Below, piece by piece: positions 45,303 through 62,934 of a DNA stretch of 64,000 bases; positions within the stretch are counted from its first letter, which is position 1, and the number at the start of each line of letters is the position of its first letter. The translations under genes and the position numbers were made by a program. The notes under the pieces are model-generated. The model saw only the letters and a list, made by a program, of their open reading frames with translations, searched no databases and had not been told where the DNA came from. The DNA comes from Rhodamnia argentea. Taxonomy: Eukaryota; Streptophyta; Magnoliopsida; Myrtales; Myrtaceae. The stretch lies in NCBI RefSeq assembly GCF_020921035.1, contig NC_063158.1, forward strand, positions 5,810,001 to 5,874,000. Direction: 5' to 3'.

Positions 45303-48100
45303 CTTTCCCGTTTCCTTGAGCAGATTGAAAAATCCGTGCTTTGTATCTGATCGTCCGGCGAGGGTCAAAGAAAATTCAGCAAGAAAAACTATCAAACCCT
45401 TTTCTTGCTACCCCACCTCAGACAAGTCAGATTGGACAAAAAGTCTTGGATTTGTGTGAAAAAACTTCAACGGATCACACATTATAATGGGTCTTCCCCT
45501 TTCCTTGGAATGGTGGGAAACGGCATTCCAGCTTTCTTGGACACTTGAATGGATGTCCATGCTGTGAGCTAAAAATGGACGATCCTCCTCAGAATGCATA
45601 TACATTGCCAGGGTAGGGGAATGAAAAGAGGGCATGCGTGTTTGACCTTTTCAAAAGTAGACATTGAGCTGAGGCCAGCCAATTTCACTTGGCAATTTAG
45701 GTTTCTGTCTTTGTCCAAAATGTTTTTGACTCGGAGGTGATTCATAAGTCAATGACCTCATATGTAAATCGATCCAGAGTGTCAGGTGTAGACGAAATTG
45801 ATTTTGTAGGTTGCATTTCTTGAACTAGTTAAGAGATTACTAAATGAATCGATTGGGTAGTAAATATGCCAGCTCCTCCTTCAATGCCTCACCCTCTTTC
45901 CCCATCATGAACAGTCTAGTCGCCACCTCCGGTGACGGCGACGACACCAAAGACATCCCGCAGCCATCTCTCCACCACCTATTCGCCGCCCGCTGCTCTT
46001 CTCCTAACAAAACTTCTTTTTTATTGGACTTGCATCTTGAATCCCGTTTTCTTTAATTTAACCCTTTCCCTAATCAATGCAATCCACCGATGATTGGGAA
46101 CTGTCCACAATGCGATCTTAAAAATGAAGCTATTGAGAGTTTCTCGAATGGTTTTCATGTATATTCCGACCTTCTAATCCTATCAAAAATAGATGCAACA
46201 TTTCAAATCTGTTTCAAAACTATCACAAACCATTTAGCACCATTTCTGAGAGAAAATATTTCGTTAGGTTTCTTTCTAAATTTTGATTGTGTTTCAATTT
46301 TTAATTCTTGTACTTTGTGTGATTTTTTGGCTTTATGTCATGCCATATTTTGTATTATTTTTTCAAATTAAAAATTAAAAGATTAGATTTTTTTTTTTAA
46401 AGAAATTATGACCTTAGTAGGATAAAAAAAAAGGAAATTAAATAATGGTTTTGGTTGGTATATAATCTTATTGATAGACTTGATAGGACTTTAAAAGATG
46501 GAGGCCTTATCATTGATGACCTAATAAGGTGGGGGAAAAGATTGAAAAATGGAAAAAAGGTAAGGACTTCTACCGCAGTTTTGCCTTAAAAAAATTTGCC
46601 AGGAAAAGCCATAAGCCTACTTTTGAGATAAACGGAAAAATTACCAGAAAAGTTCTAAACATATTATAATTATATCAATTCAGTACTAAACATTTCGCAT
46701 TTGTGTCAATTCGGTTCTTCCGACCAATTTTGACCAATCGGCACTAACGTAGACGTTGACCCGTATCGATGTAGGCGTTCATACTGACGTGGATAATTTT
46801 TAATAATATTTTAATTTTTTGTTTCCTTTTTTATTTTAGTTTTCTTCTCCACTTTCCTCCGCCAACCGGCTAGAGCTGGTGAGGGCTGCGAGGTCGTCAT
46901 CGCAGGGGCACCGCCATCATGTCAATAACTATAGAAATCAAATGAAATTGTTGAGAAATACATGTACTTCAAAGCAAGAATTATTTCTTCAAAAAATATG
47001 GCTCGGTAAAAGTTCGATCAATAGAAGAAATCTCGACGGTCCTCGCAAAGCAAGACCCGTGGATCAATGGCTGGGCGAGCTTGAGGTCTCGATGTTGACA
47101 GGCTCGAGAAAAAAATGGCAGAAGAGCACCGGTGCCAAGCTCTGCGCCTCTACTCCAACAACTGCGGCTTCTTCGGAAGCCCCTGCGACGATGCCGGGCG
47201 ACGATGGCGAGGCTCAGCATGGGAGAGGCCAACCTCACCCTCGCCTGCTCTAGCCGATCACCAGATCGGCAACCAGCCGAAGGAAAGTGGAGAAGAAAAC
47301 AAAAAGAAAAAGAAAAAAAATTAAAAAAAAATTAAAAAAATGAAAAAAATGCTGACTTCTTGGTCGATAAAAGAAAACTAATAAACCAAATAGAAACGAA
47401 AATACAAATAATTAGATTTTTTTGGTCGATAAAAGAAAAAATATCTATCAAGAAAAAGAAAGAAAAAGGATTATGGTTTTTATGTAAATATAAATAATTA
47501 GATTAAGTGCTGACTTCTTGTTATTTGATGAATGTAGCTACTAAAAAGGCAATTTCCATAACAAAAAGGTCAAATAAAAGTATTATGGTTTTTATTTCAT
47601 TTTCGTTAAGAACTTAGATGAAAAGATGAATATATAATTGGGAAAGCTGTCGGAAAAATCTTAAACTTTTTGCGTTTTTGTCAATTCAGTTCTAAACTTT
47701 TTAAGATTACCGATTTATCCCTAAAACATTTTCACCTTTTACTAATTTAGTTTTATCGGCCAGAAATCACCAAGGTGAACGTCCTATGTGATACCACCGG
47801 CACCGATGTAGACAATTATTACTACTATGAAATTATTTATTTAATTTTCACTTATTTCTTTTTTCTGTGTTTCTTTTCCTTTTTTCTTTTTTCCTTTTTC
47901 CTTTTTTGTTTCCCTCGCCTGAGGCCGGCGGAGGCTGAGGCCGGATGGCGGCCAGAGAGAAAAAGAAAGGAAAAAAGAAAGGGGAAAAAGGATGAAGGAA
48001 AACAGAAAAAAAAAAAAGGGAAAAAGAAAAAGGAAAAAGGAAGATGCAACACACCAAAACCAGTACTGTGAAGCATCAAGGAAGGAGATTTATCTGTCAA
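45303..48100. other. Gene-free region with TIR-element pieces and low-complexity tracts
   Basis: The LIM gene promoter should lie in 45303-45900. 46630-46740 and 47640-47770 are family TIR arms ('tcaattcagtactaaacat', 'tcaattcagttctaaacttt'). 46850-47280 and 47910-47990 carry GC-rich cores, with purine/pyrimidine-rich runs between. Open frames here are low complexity and not supported as genes. Confidence 0.45.
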
Positions 48101-49640
48101 GAATCCCAGGTTAGGCGCGTTTTCCAATCACTGGTTCGGAGTCATTATCCGTTGTGGCATTCTTTTTAGATGCCCCAAATACAAATACTGTGTTACCTTA
48201 TCCTTATGAGTGCCCATTCACATCATTTCATGCACTTTGGGAAGTTGGAGCAGATTGTTCATTGATGCTTTGCTCATGAGTTTTTGCCATGAGATCTCTG
48301 TTTCTGGGTTTTTTTTTATGTCGTGAGAACTTGGCATGCCGTCTTCTTACTCTCCTTTTCCCATTTGAGGAGTTTGCTATTGAACTTTGGGATTGATAGC
48401 CCATCTTTTTCTCATCGTGATTGTTGCGTCGCATGCTTCAGATAGTACCGGTTCGATCTAAGGCAGCTATGTCCATCTGGGAAGCTAAACTTTTAAGTGC
48501 GTTCGGCTAGGAGCCACATTCAGGACATTCCTGCTTTTTTTTCTTTTCCTTTTTTGATGTCAAACTTGTGTTTCTACTAAGGTGCTTCCATAGTGTGAAG
48601 CCTAATTGACAGGAGCAGAGAATGATGTTCATCTAGAATAGGCTTCAATTCAAACTGTATCGGGTCTCGTTTTCGATTTTAACTGGAGCTGGTTACAGCA
48701 TAAGGACCAATGAGCTCTTCCTTCATGCGCCAAATCCACTTATGACGATGCAAATGCAGGGCCGAACTCTTGGTGAATCGAGCTCCATCGTTCTTTAAAT
48801 AGGTCGATGAACTCCTTGTCTTAACTTGGAAGAAATGGCGGACGACAACGGTGAGGCAACTTTCAGGGCTTTGAATTTGGTTCATGTTCGGATAATGCTG
48901 CCAAGGAGCTCTCTGCTACTGATATGCTTAGAAGTTCATCAAGAGGTTCTTACAAGTATTGGTCTAAACTTTCTCAGTGGTTCTAGGAAACAACACCGGT
49001 TTACTGCGTTTTCGCAGAAGTAAACAAGGGTAGAGGAAGCATGAGTATCCCTGGCCTGATAAGCTTGATCCAAATATCCCCAGCAAATTATGATTTTGTA
49101 TACAGACATATGGCTTTTGACGGAAGCTTTTTGGTAAGATTAATCGCATTTTGATTTGATCAATTTAATCCTCTATATTTTTTATTTTTTATTTTTTATT
49201 TTTTATTTTTGCGCAATCGAGTTAATAAACGTCACTTCAGCACATTAGCAAAATAGCACTGTTAATTAATGGAAAAGCTTGATTACACAAACCGTATAAA
49301 TTAAATGAATTGAGTGTACAAAAGAAAGCATGGGATCAAATTGAACAAATCAATGATACTCACGGGACTCAAGAGTGTACTTTTTGGCCATTAAAAGTGT
49401 AATCATTCTCAATCGGAAATAAGTTGCTTCAATTAAAAATTAATCCATTAAATATTACTTAAATTTATATTAAAGGATCACTTGAATCGCTTATAAAAAT
49501 AAATGACTGAAAAAAATATTTCCATAGTTCACAGATAAATTATTGGCTAATTATTTCAAGTAATACAAATAACCATTTTTTTAGTAAATATTTTTCAGAT
49601 CATTCAATTTTTGCGAAATAAACTGATTATTACCCTCTCT
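48101..49640. other. Gene-free AT-rich region
   Basis: No protein family, RNA gene or clean repeat is recognised. 49178-49209 is a run of 'ttttttattt' repeats. Confidence 0.35.
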
Positions 49641-49649
49641 CGAGCCTTC

Positions 49650-50010
49650 GTCATCAACACCGCATATCATCCGCAAAGCAAAATTTGGCTTGGTGGTTTT
49701 GCCCCATTGGTATTAACATATTCATCGACACAAGCAGAACTTTGGGGTTTGTGATTGGGACTCAACTTCACAAAATAACTTGGTTTTCATAAATTATCAT
49801 CATTGAGATGGACTCTAAAGACATGATATTGTTAGTCAGAACTTATAATTGATAATGATGGCCCTATTTTGCTTAAAGATATTAGAAGAATGTTGCGCTC
49901 TTACTTTGAGTTTCAAGTGCAACATAATTTTCAAGAAGAAAATCGCTTTGCGGACTGACTTGTTAATCTTGAATCGATGAGCGCTTCGATATTAGATTCC
50001 TTTCATTATC
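49650..50010 (+). pseudogene. RNase H-type domain remnant of a LINE-like element
   Basis: Translation across stops and shifts gives WLGGF, QAELWGL, LGFHK, DNDGPILLKDIRRMLRSYF, EFQVQHNFQEENRFAD and LVNLESMSA, in the order of the plant reverse transcriptase-associated RNase H domain. Several stops interrupt it. Read by eye; no reverse transcriptase is found upstream. Confidence 0.55.
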
Positions 50011-50271
50011 TCCTATAAATTTATTTCATGTTTTATTGTGTAATAAAATAGGGATGGTAGATTTACGACTTTAAATTTTTATATTTGGCTTCAGCCCTTA
50101 ATCATACAAAAAAAAGTTATCAAACGTACTTAATTAGGTTATCGAACGCACCCAATTAAACAGAATTCTTCATTTGAACTTTCTCAAACTCAAGCATTAA
50201 CTGAAGATGATACTTTCAAGCTGGAATTCACTCTTCTTCTTCTTTTTTAATTAAGGAGAATTCTAATTATA

Positions 50272-50605
50272 AGGGAGATTGACGAAGTGATTCTTAACTT
50301 ATTGCACAGATGCTAATTCAGTCATAAACTTTCTACTTTTGCCAATTTAGTCCTAACACTTTGCATGAAGTTTCAATGCGGTCATTTCAACTAATTTTTT
50401 TTTCGAAAATGTGGCGGTATGCCATGAAGGACGATAGGAGATAATTGAACTATCATGTCCGCAGTTTTCACTGAAAATCGACCGAGAGAACTACGTTGAA
50501 ATTTCACACAAAAAATTATGACTAAATTAACAAAAGTGAAAAGTTTAGGACTAAAATAGCATTCGTACAATAAATTCATAGCTGATTGGATAACTTTCCC
50601 GCAAA
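50272..50605. mobile_element. MITE with long terminal inverted repeats (about 334 bp)
   Basis: The left arm (50272-50395) and the complement of the right arm (50485-50605) align for about 115 bp, sharing 'aatttagtc(c/a)taa' and 'gaa(g/a)tttcaa(t/c)g'. It has little unique middle, so the transcript would fold as a near-perfect hairpin. Confidence 0.7.
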
Positions 50606-51171
50606 TAATACGGAATCAAGTTAGAGTTTCCCTAGTTTAAAAATATCATGTCCTCATTTCGTGCATAAGAATTTTATTTATCTGTGGGAATACACATTAT
50701 AAGCATGGATTAAGATTTATGAGCCACTTAAGCATTGGGAAGTTCGAGTTCAGCTTTACTAGATACTAGTTCTCGAGTAAACTTGACCTCATTGGAAGTC
50801 ATCTATTGCGTTAAATTTTCGACCAAAAAGAAAAACACACCCTATTGCGTTAATTAGCCGTGTGAGCAGAATAAATAAAGTGCTATCAATCTCAAGTTCG
50901 CCTGACGCTAAGATTTGAAGTAGACTAAAACTCAGATTTGAATTTATAAGCCTGAGGATTGGACAAAACGAAAATTGGACTGGTTGCCAGTGGACCCGCG
51001 AATCGCAGGGTCGGTTCTTAGCCTGGAACCAACTCACCCGGGAATCTATCACCTCTAACTAGTGGTACAAAATACCTAGTAGCATTCATTGTCCTCAAAA
51101 TCCTTTTCATTGCCCTCACGTGACATGAACTAAATTGTATATAACTTTGGCCGATTCCATCTAGCTGGCCA

Positions 51172-51845
51172 ACTTTTACAAATTACCAAAAAAGATCTCA
51201 ACATATTGCAATTGTATCAATTCAATCCTAAACTTTTTGCAATTGTATCGATTCAGTCCATCCAACCTATTTTGGTCGACTAGTGCTGAAGTGGCAATTT
51301 TTAATACTATCGGAATATTTTTCAATTTTTTTTAATCAAATCTCCCCATGTTGGATTCGAACCTACAACCGATCAGTTAAAGGCCGATCACTCTACCACT
51401 GAGATACTAAGGAACAACAGGAGATTTGATCTCATAGAGTTCAATTCTAGTTCTCAACTCATAACCAATATGGGCTTTTATTTTTCATTTTTTTATTTTA
51501 TTTTATTTTATTTTTTATTCTTCTTCTTTCTCCAGCTGGTTGCCAATACTAGAGGGATGAGGGCATGATCGGCCTCGTCGTCACCGTCGCTCGCGTCTAG
51601 TCGACTGGAAGAAGAAGGAGAAAAAAGAAAGAAAAGAAAAAATAAAAAAATAGTTTAGAAAGTATTATTACAAATTATCCATGTCAATGTCGGTTTCCAT
51701 ATCATAGCTGGCTTTCAAAGTTGGTCAAATTGATTGAATTGACATAAATGCAAAAGGTTTATAACTCAATTATTTAAAAAAAATTATTTATGACTGAATT
51801 GGTATAATTGCAATAAATTTAAGACTTTTTCGATAACTTTTCCGA
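51172..51845. mobile_element. TIR element carrying a tRNA-like insert
   Basis: The left end ('aaattaccaaaaaagatctc', then 'tattgcaattgtatcaattc') is the inverted complement of the right end ('gaattggtataattgcaata', then 'ttttcgataacttttcc'). The interior contains a tRNA-Lys-like sequence, a T/A-rich tract and a short GC-rich core (51530-51605). Confidence 0.7.
51343..51413 (-). tRNA. tRNA-Lys(TTT)-like sequence, probably a pseudogene
   Basis: 71 nt on the minus strand fit a cloverleaf: acceptor TCCTTAG/ATGGGGA with one mismatch and two G-T pairs, D-arm CTCAGTGGTAGAG, anticodon stem ATCGG/CTGAT around loop CCTTTAA (anticodon TTT), T-arm GTAGG-TTCGAAT-CCAAC (one mismatch). The internal promoters look good (box B GGTTCGAATCC). 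Position 33 is C instead of the near-universal U, and there are stem mismatches. The D and anticodon arms resemble organellar tRNA-Lys. It lies inside a TIR element, so it is more likely a captured or decayed tRNA than a working gene. Confidence 0.45.
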
Positions 51846-52805
51846 GTCAATTGTCCCATTAAAATTTAGGTATTTTAGACTTCTCTAAGTTAGATGGCTA
51901 TATCAAATTGTTATTTCATATCAAGGAGAAGATTGTTGCTGCTGCTTTGGATGCAAAAAGAAACGCAAGAAAAGGCAAAACTAGAGAGGGGTTTGGAGTC
52001 CTCGAGACCGATAATGGCAGATGTGATTGGCCTTTTCAGAAGCTTGAATCCTGGATTGAGTTTGCCTTCGGTCATTCTTAACCCGAGTTTTCCAAGGTAC
52101 CAGCCCACCGTTGAAGCCTGCGAAACTTTTGGACACTTCAGATGCTAGAGTCGGTCTTAAAAACGAAAGCGTCCGCGTCTTGACGAGTCTCCCGCGCACC
52201 GCAATGGAATGAAATACCTGGATGCTCGAATCGTGTCGGGCACAGGATCACGGACGATGCCGACCCCGTGACTAGTCGACGCACTAACGAGAACTTCTCG
52301 CCGGGGGTTACTTCTTCATGAAGTATAGGATCGCGAGGAAAAGTGCCGTTCCATGAGGATTGTTGAACTGCGAAAAATGGGAAGGTGGCGTTTCTTTCTT
52401 GTATATAATTATGCTGCTTTATTCTGTGTTTTGGCTGTCTTCCTCCCTTCCTTCCTGGTAAAGACTTTGCATGTATTGCCCTGAAAGAGACCCTGAAAGA
52501 GATTGTTTCAGCCCTGCCTTTTCCTTTTCACCTTTTGCCCATGGCCTTCCATTGGAAGGTTTTCCCAAATGGCGCACTGCTGACTCTGATCATTATATAC
52601 TAGAATAAAAATTTCAAATAAGGGTCCAAAGAGATTCATTTTTTTAAATAAGGGGCTAAAATAGATTTCATTTCAAATAAAGACCTGAAGTGCCCTCTTT
52701 GTCTCAATTAAAGGCACGAAGTGGATATTATTTCAAATAAAAATTCAAAGTGGCCATATCAATCTCAAATAAAGGCCTGACGGGCATCTTAGTTTTTTAC
52801 TTTTT
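51846..52805. other. Gene-free region
   Basis: A plus-strand open frame at 51894-52148 lacks recognisable domains and splice partners. 52600-52790 has loosely repeated 'aaataaa(g/a)gcctgaa(g/a)tg' phrases. Confidence 0.3.
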
Positions 52806-53157
52806 TGGGCTAAAGTACACTACAAGTGTCAAAATTTGTGTACGGCCCTCATTTTAGTGCCAAAACTTTCAAAACGATTACTTAAATATCAACTTTTTTT
52901 TTTTAAACAATTACTTGATTGCCAACTCCAATTTAAGCTAACATGGTTGATCGGAAATCTGATATGGCCTATTTTTTTTATTAGTATTTGAGCTGACGTG
53001 ATCGCCAAAGTTGGCACTTGAAGTGAGTATTTTTAAAAAATTTGACATATAAGTGATCGTTTTTAAAAATAATTGATATTTAAGTGCTCATTTTAAAAGT
53101 TTTGGCACTAAAATGGGCGCCGTACATAAGTTTTAGCACTTGTAGTGTACTTTTTGG
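52806..53157. mobile_element. Second member of the 409-bp TIR family
   Basis: Left end 'ggctaaagtacactacaagt' and right complement '...aaagtacactacaagtgc' are inverted repeats and match the ends of 8416-8824. The interior has the same 'cacttaagtg' repeat style. It is followed by a GC-rich block (53200-53390). Confidence 0.75.
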
Positions 53158-53399
53158 AATATTCTTTTCCTTTTTCTTCATTTTTCCGTTTTTTTCTTTC
53201 TTTTTACCGGTGGCCTGGCCATCAATGTTGCCTGGATGAGACTAGGCAAGGGCCAACCTCACTAATGACGATGAGGGCAGCCCTCGCCAATTCTAGGCAA
53301 GTCTCACCCATACACGGCAGGCTAGGGCCTATATTTCTTTTCTTCGCCTCAAGTCGATGGGGTCATCGGCAGAGGTGCTAGGGAACCCAGTCTGTATTC

Positions 53400-55760
53400 T
53401 TTTTTTATTATTATTTTTAAAATTTTTAATTTAATTTAATTAAAAAGTATGTTTAAATTGCATCCGGTCTGCCTAGGGAAGGTTAGGCCTTTATTTGAAA
53501 CAGTCATGACCACTTCAAACTCTATTTTTTAAACAAGATCTACTTCATGCTCTTATTTAAATTTGAAATTCTTCCCGAATTAAAATAAAATTGTCATATT
53601 AAACACTTTCTCTATTTTAGCTATTCCCCATCTTAAAAGCCTAAAAAATCATCTTGCCCCAACCACAATTTTCGAAATTTCCCATATCATGTATGCATCA
53701 TCTATGTTCGTGTGGATGTGACCCCACTGAAACAAGAAAGAAATGAAAATACACTTCTTTATCTTCCTTTTTGGAAATTAATTTTCTGTTTCAGATTATA
53801 CTCAATCTTTCTGAAAGCGAATTATTTGAATAACATTATCCTAAACAATGATTGTTTATATCTCTTACAAATATGAATAAGAACGAAAAATATTTTCATC
53901 GTCCATAAAAATATTCAGACATGTAATTATCGATAATGAAAACGTTTTCTTGACTAATTATTTTGAACGGCCATTTTTAAGAAAATATTTATCGGAGCGG
54001 CTCTAAAAGCATCGGGATTGAACTTTCTAAACGTATCGAGCGTATTCGAGCAAGATTTAATCCATCCATTTTATAAACAACCGGTAGAAGTGTTTCATGC
54101 GGATGGACTATATTAATCTCTACTTTTTTTTTTTTTTTGGTATGCTGCGTGCAAACGTACCATAACGTTATTTCCTATTGGCACAACGCGTTTTAAATGC
54201 ACTTAGACATATTTGCGCACGAGAGCTCATAATTTTTTGGAAATGTGCTGAAGCATGTTGTATCTTGACATGTTTAATAATGACGTCCCGATCGAATGTC
54301 AAGTCCAGAACAATAGTAGTGAACAAATTGCGCTCGACTTGAATTCGACCCATAGAGATTGTGACACGATACGATTATGACTATACAATTAGAAATTGCG
54401 CGTCCAATTCTACTCGATGTAGCAATGGACGCAACTTTTAACTTGCAAACCGGTTAACTGAAGTAAATCCAAGGAGAAGATGATAAATGATTATTAAAAT
54501 ATTTTATTTTTCAAAAAATATCACTTGAAATAATTAATCAAGTCCGATAAAAAAAAAAAGAGATAATCAATGAAAAATGTTTTTAATATCGACAATAATT
54601 TATATTTGTATATGATGAAAATATATTTCTTTCATTCATCTTATAAACGACACAAGCGATCATTTTTAAGAAAATATTTTTCAAAATTATTCATTTTTTA
54701 CGAAATAAATGGAGCATTTATCTCGTAGAAATTCCGGGTAAAAATCCTTCTTGCGTGGTAAAGGAACCTCATTGAAAATCTTGGACCGCCATTTTAACAA
54801 GGCATTTTCAAAAGTATTTCAAGTCTCCAAGGATCTTCATGTCAAAGTTGAAGTTATTCGATTCAACATTCCCAAAAGGCCATTTGGAGCAAAGTTGTCA
54901 TTTTTAAAGTTCCTTAATCCAATGTAACCCTCGCCCAGTATTTTCATTTCAGCATTTGCCGGAATCATATTTGATGAATTCTTTTTTTTTCCTCCTAACT
55001 TTGTCCTCACTAATACTTTCATATTCCAATTTTGCCCTCACAATCACCGTTCATCGTCTCCTTCTCCGAAATTGACTTTCCAGATCTAGATCCGCGTCGC
55101 TAATCTAACACAGCGCCGAGGGACGCGCAAGAGTCGTCGAGGATTGCCGATGATCGGTGATGGTTCGCCGATCCGGGTTGCCGAGGACCGGGATCGTGCA
55201 AGTCTAGTCCGCCCGAAACCGTGAGACTCATGCCATCGCATCGCTTGGCCTCTTGATGGCTCGATCCTTGCCCGGCTCCGATTACTTTCATCAAGTTCGC
55301 TTCGAGGTTGGTTCGATGCTTTCCATTCTATGATAGGCATGCCCTTTTTTTTTTCTTTTTCTTTTTACTTCAAAACTACTTTGCAAAAAATACACTAAAA
55401 GTTATTTAATCAAACAATATTTACTTATATAGCAAGTGCACCTTCCAGTCGATTTGCATTTTCCCAAAGCTCTCCCAAAATGCATTGAATTTTAATTTGA
55501 CAAAGCTCGGGCTCGATCGAATTCGATCAGATGGAGTTGAAGCTCGAATTTCGGAATCCAAATATAAATTTATTCAGCTTTCTATCTGCATTATATTAAA
55601 TTAGAACCGATTAATCTTATATTATGCTAAAGCCATTCCATGAGGAAATCTGAGCTGGAGCTCTACCAAATTTTTTTGTTTTTCAAATTGATTGGAGCTC
55701 AATTCAAACTAGAAAAAAGAAAGCTGTTCTCTATTCGCGAGGTCTCTCCAAAGTCGGTGC
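53400..55760. other. AT-rich region upstream of the helicase gene
   Basis: No gene is supported. 55080-55340 is more GC-rich and holds minus-strand open frames without family resemblance. The promoter of the helicase gene must lie at the right edge. Confidence 0.4.
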
Positions 55761-55766
55761 CGTTTT

Positions 55767-55774
55767 TATAAATA
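55767..55774 (+). promoter_or_regulatory. TATA box of the DEAD-box helicase gene
   Basis: 'ttttTATAAATAcacgag' is a consensus plant TATA box. Transcription would begin near 55800, giving a leader of about 700 nt before splicing, rich in 'ctcctcc' and 'catcatc' runs. Confidence 0.7.
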
Positions 55775-56116
55775 CACGAGAAGTGAGGGACTTCTCCGCA
55801 ATTTCATTCACACAATTTCCTCGACGCCCTAGGACAGAGGAGGAGGAGAAGAAGCGAAGCGAAAGGAACCACTCTCCTCCTCCCCCCCCACAATCCATCG
55901 TCATCTTCATCATCATCGTCATCGCATCGAGCTTCGCAGGCAAAAGGCCAGAAAGAAAGAGAGAAGGAGAAGGGGTAAAAAAAAATAAAAAAGCTCTCTC
56001 CAAGAGGAGATCATGAACAATCGCCCCAGCCGCAGCTCTCGCACGCTCTGATTCGCTCTCTTCTCATCGTGCTGCCATCATTCTCGCGTCGGTTCTCAAG
56101 CATTCGCCCTAGATCT

Positions 56117-56405
56117 GTATGTACAAATACTCCTTCTCTCGCTCTCTCGGAGCTTCTGAATCCCCGAACTCGAGTGTGTGATTCCCCCTCCTTCGTCGCG
56201 GGATCGTCCTAGGGTTTCCAATCGCTGTGGTCATTGGAAGTGGCAACCTCTTTTTGTACCCACGGTTTTCGCCTCCATTTGGCCGCGCTGCCGTCCCCAA
56301 ACCCTAGAAGCTGACGGGCGCTTTCTCTTGTTGCTTTCGGCTTCCGTTTCGAATCTGTATAGAGCGCGGTCGTTCGGTTTAGCAGATTTTCCTGTTTTTT
56401 CACAG
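56117..56405 (+). other. Probable 5' UTR intron of the helicase gene
   Basis: Donor 'agatct/GTATGT' at 56117 and acceptor 'tttcctgttttttcacAG' at 56405 enclose 289 bp of T-rich DNA with no coding need. A leader intron would remove several upstream ATGs. Inferred from motifs only. Confidence 0.5.
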
Positions 56406-56502
56406 GCAGGGGAGCGTTAGGTGTAATCTTGGTTCGTTCGCAGTTTGTGTATACAAAAGGGGTAGTTGTTAGGTTTCTTTTTTAGTCGATTCGGTGTTAG
56501 CG

Positions 56503-62095
<5,593 letters not shown>

Positions 62096-62135
62096 TATAT
62101 GGGAGAAATCTTGGTGCAGTACTGAAGTGGAAATG

Positions 62136-62934
62136 GTGAGTGATGGCACGTGGGGCTACTGTTTTTTATTTTTTTTTTGGGTCGTTGGTTTTGGTTTGGG
62201 GGTGGGGGGTGGGTTGTTGGGGTGGGGTGGGGTGGGGTGGGGAGGGTGGGGAATGGGTGTGTTAATGGTGTGTAGAGTTGGATTCTTTCTTGCTATAGTC
62301 TAAGTAACTGTCAAGATTTATGGCTTTTTCTTTCTGATGTTTTTTTTAACGAGCATTTATTGATAGAAGAATTGTCAAGATTCATGCTTTTCATCTGTTA
62401 CCGAGGCCACGATACCTGCTCTTCTTGTAGCGGGTATTATCATGTGAATTATTTTGGCAGTGATGTCGATGTAAAATTTTGGAGACATTGCTTGATATTT
62501 TTTTATTGTGTAGCTAATTTTTATTTTGCTATAACTGTGGTCTGAAGGTGCCTTCGTTCATTACTTGTATGAATGAGGTTCTGTGTACAAAGCGGAAGAG
62601 TTATCATTGATCATTGGTTGGTAGTCTGTGGAATGAGCTCTAATGACTGCATCTTCTTCTTACAGCACAGTGAATGGTTTTCTATCCATTATGTTTTTCT
62701 CTCTTAACATTCTTTACAGGATTTGTGAAGTATCAATTTGTAACCTCAATTTTGACGAGTAGTAGCTGCATGGGATCATATATTCGTTGGACAATAAAAG
62801 TGTTATGGTGACGGAGATATACATGTGCCTTTCTTATGTATAAGCACGAATTGGACTAATCCAAATAAGATTGTGAGGTATGCTTGATTCAATTGCTATT
62901 AACAGGTTGCTAATATTTCCTCTCCTGCTTTCAG
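62136..62934 (+). other. Probable 3' UTR intron of the helicase gene, with a G-rich block
   Basis: Donor 'gaaatg/GTGAGT' 41 nt after the stop codon and acceptor 'cctgctttcAG' at 62934. Introns this close to the stop (under about 55 nt) usually avoid nonsense-mediated decay. The block 62198-62257 consists of repeated G3-G6 runs on the transcribed-sense strand. Inferred from motifs. Confidence 0.55.

Noticed and set aside
46879..47335. Overlapping open frames around a GC-rich block
   Set aside because: Frames in three phases are all open because of base composition; the block matches the GC-rich cores of TIR elements.
47775..48127. Lys/Phe-rich open frames on both strands
   Set aside because: They translate purine/pyrimidine runs; low complexity only.
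51894..52148. 84-codon plus-strand open frame
   Set aside because: No domain recognised and no neighbouring exons; antisense frames are equally open.
55086..55340. Minus-strand Arg-rich open frames near the helicase promoter
   Set aside because: Overlapping frames in a GC-rich patch without start context or similarity.
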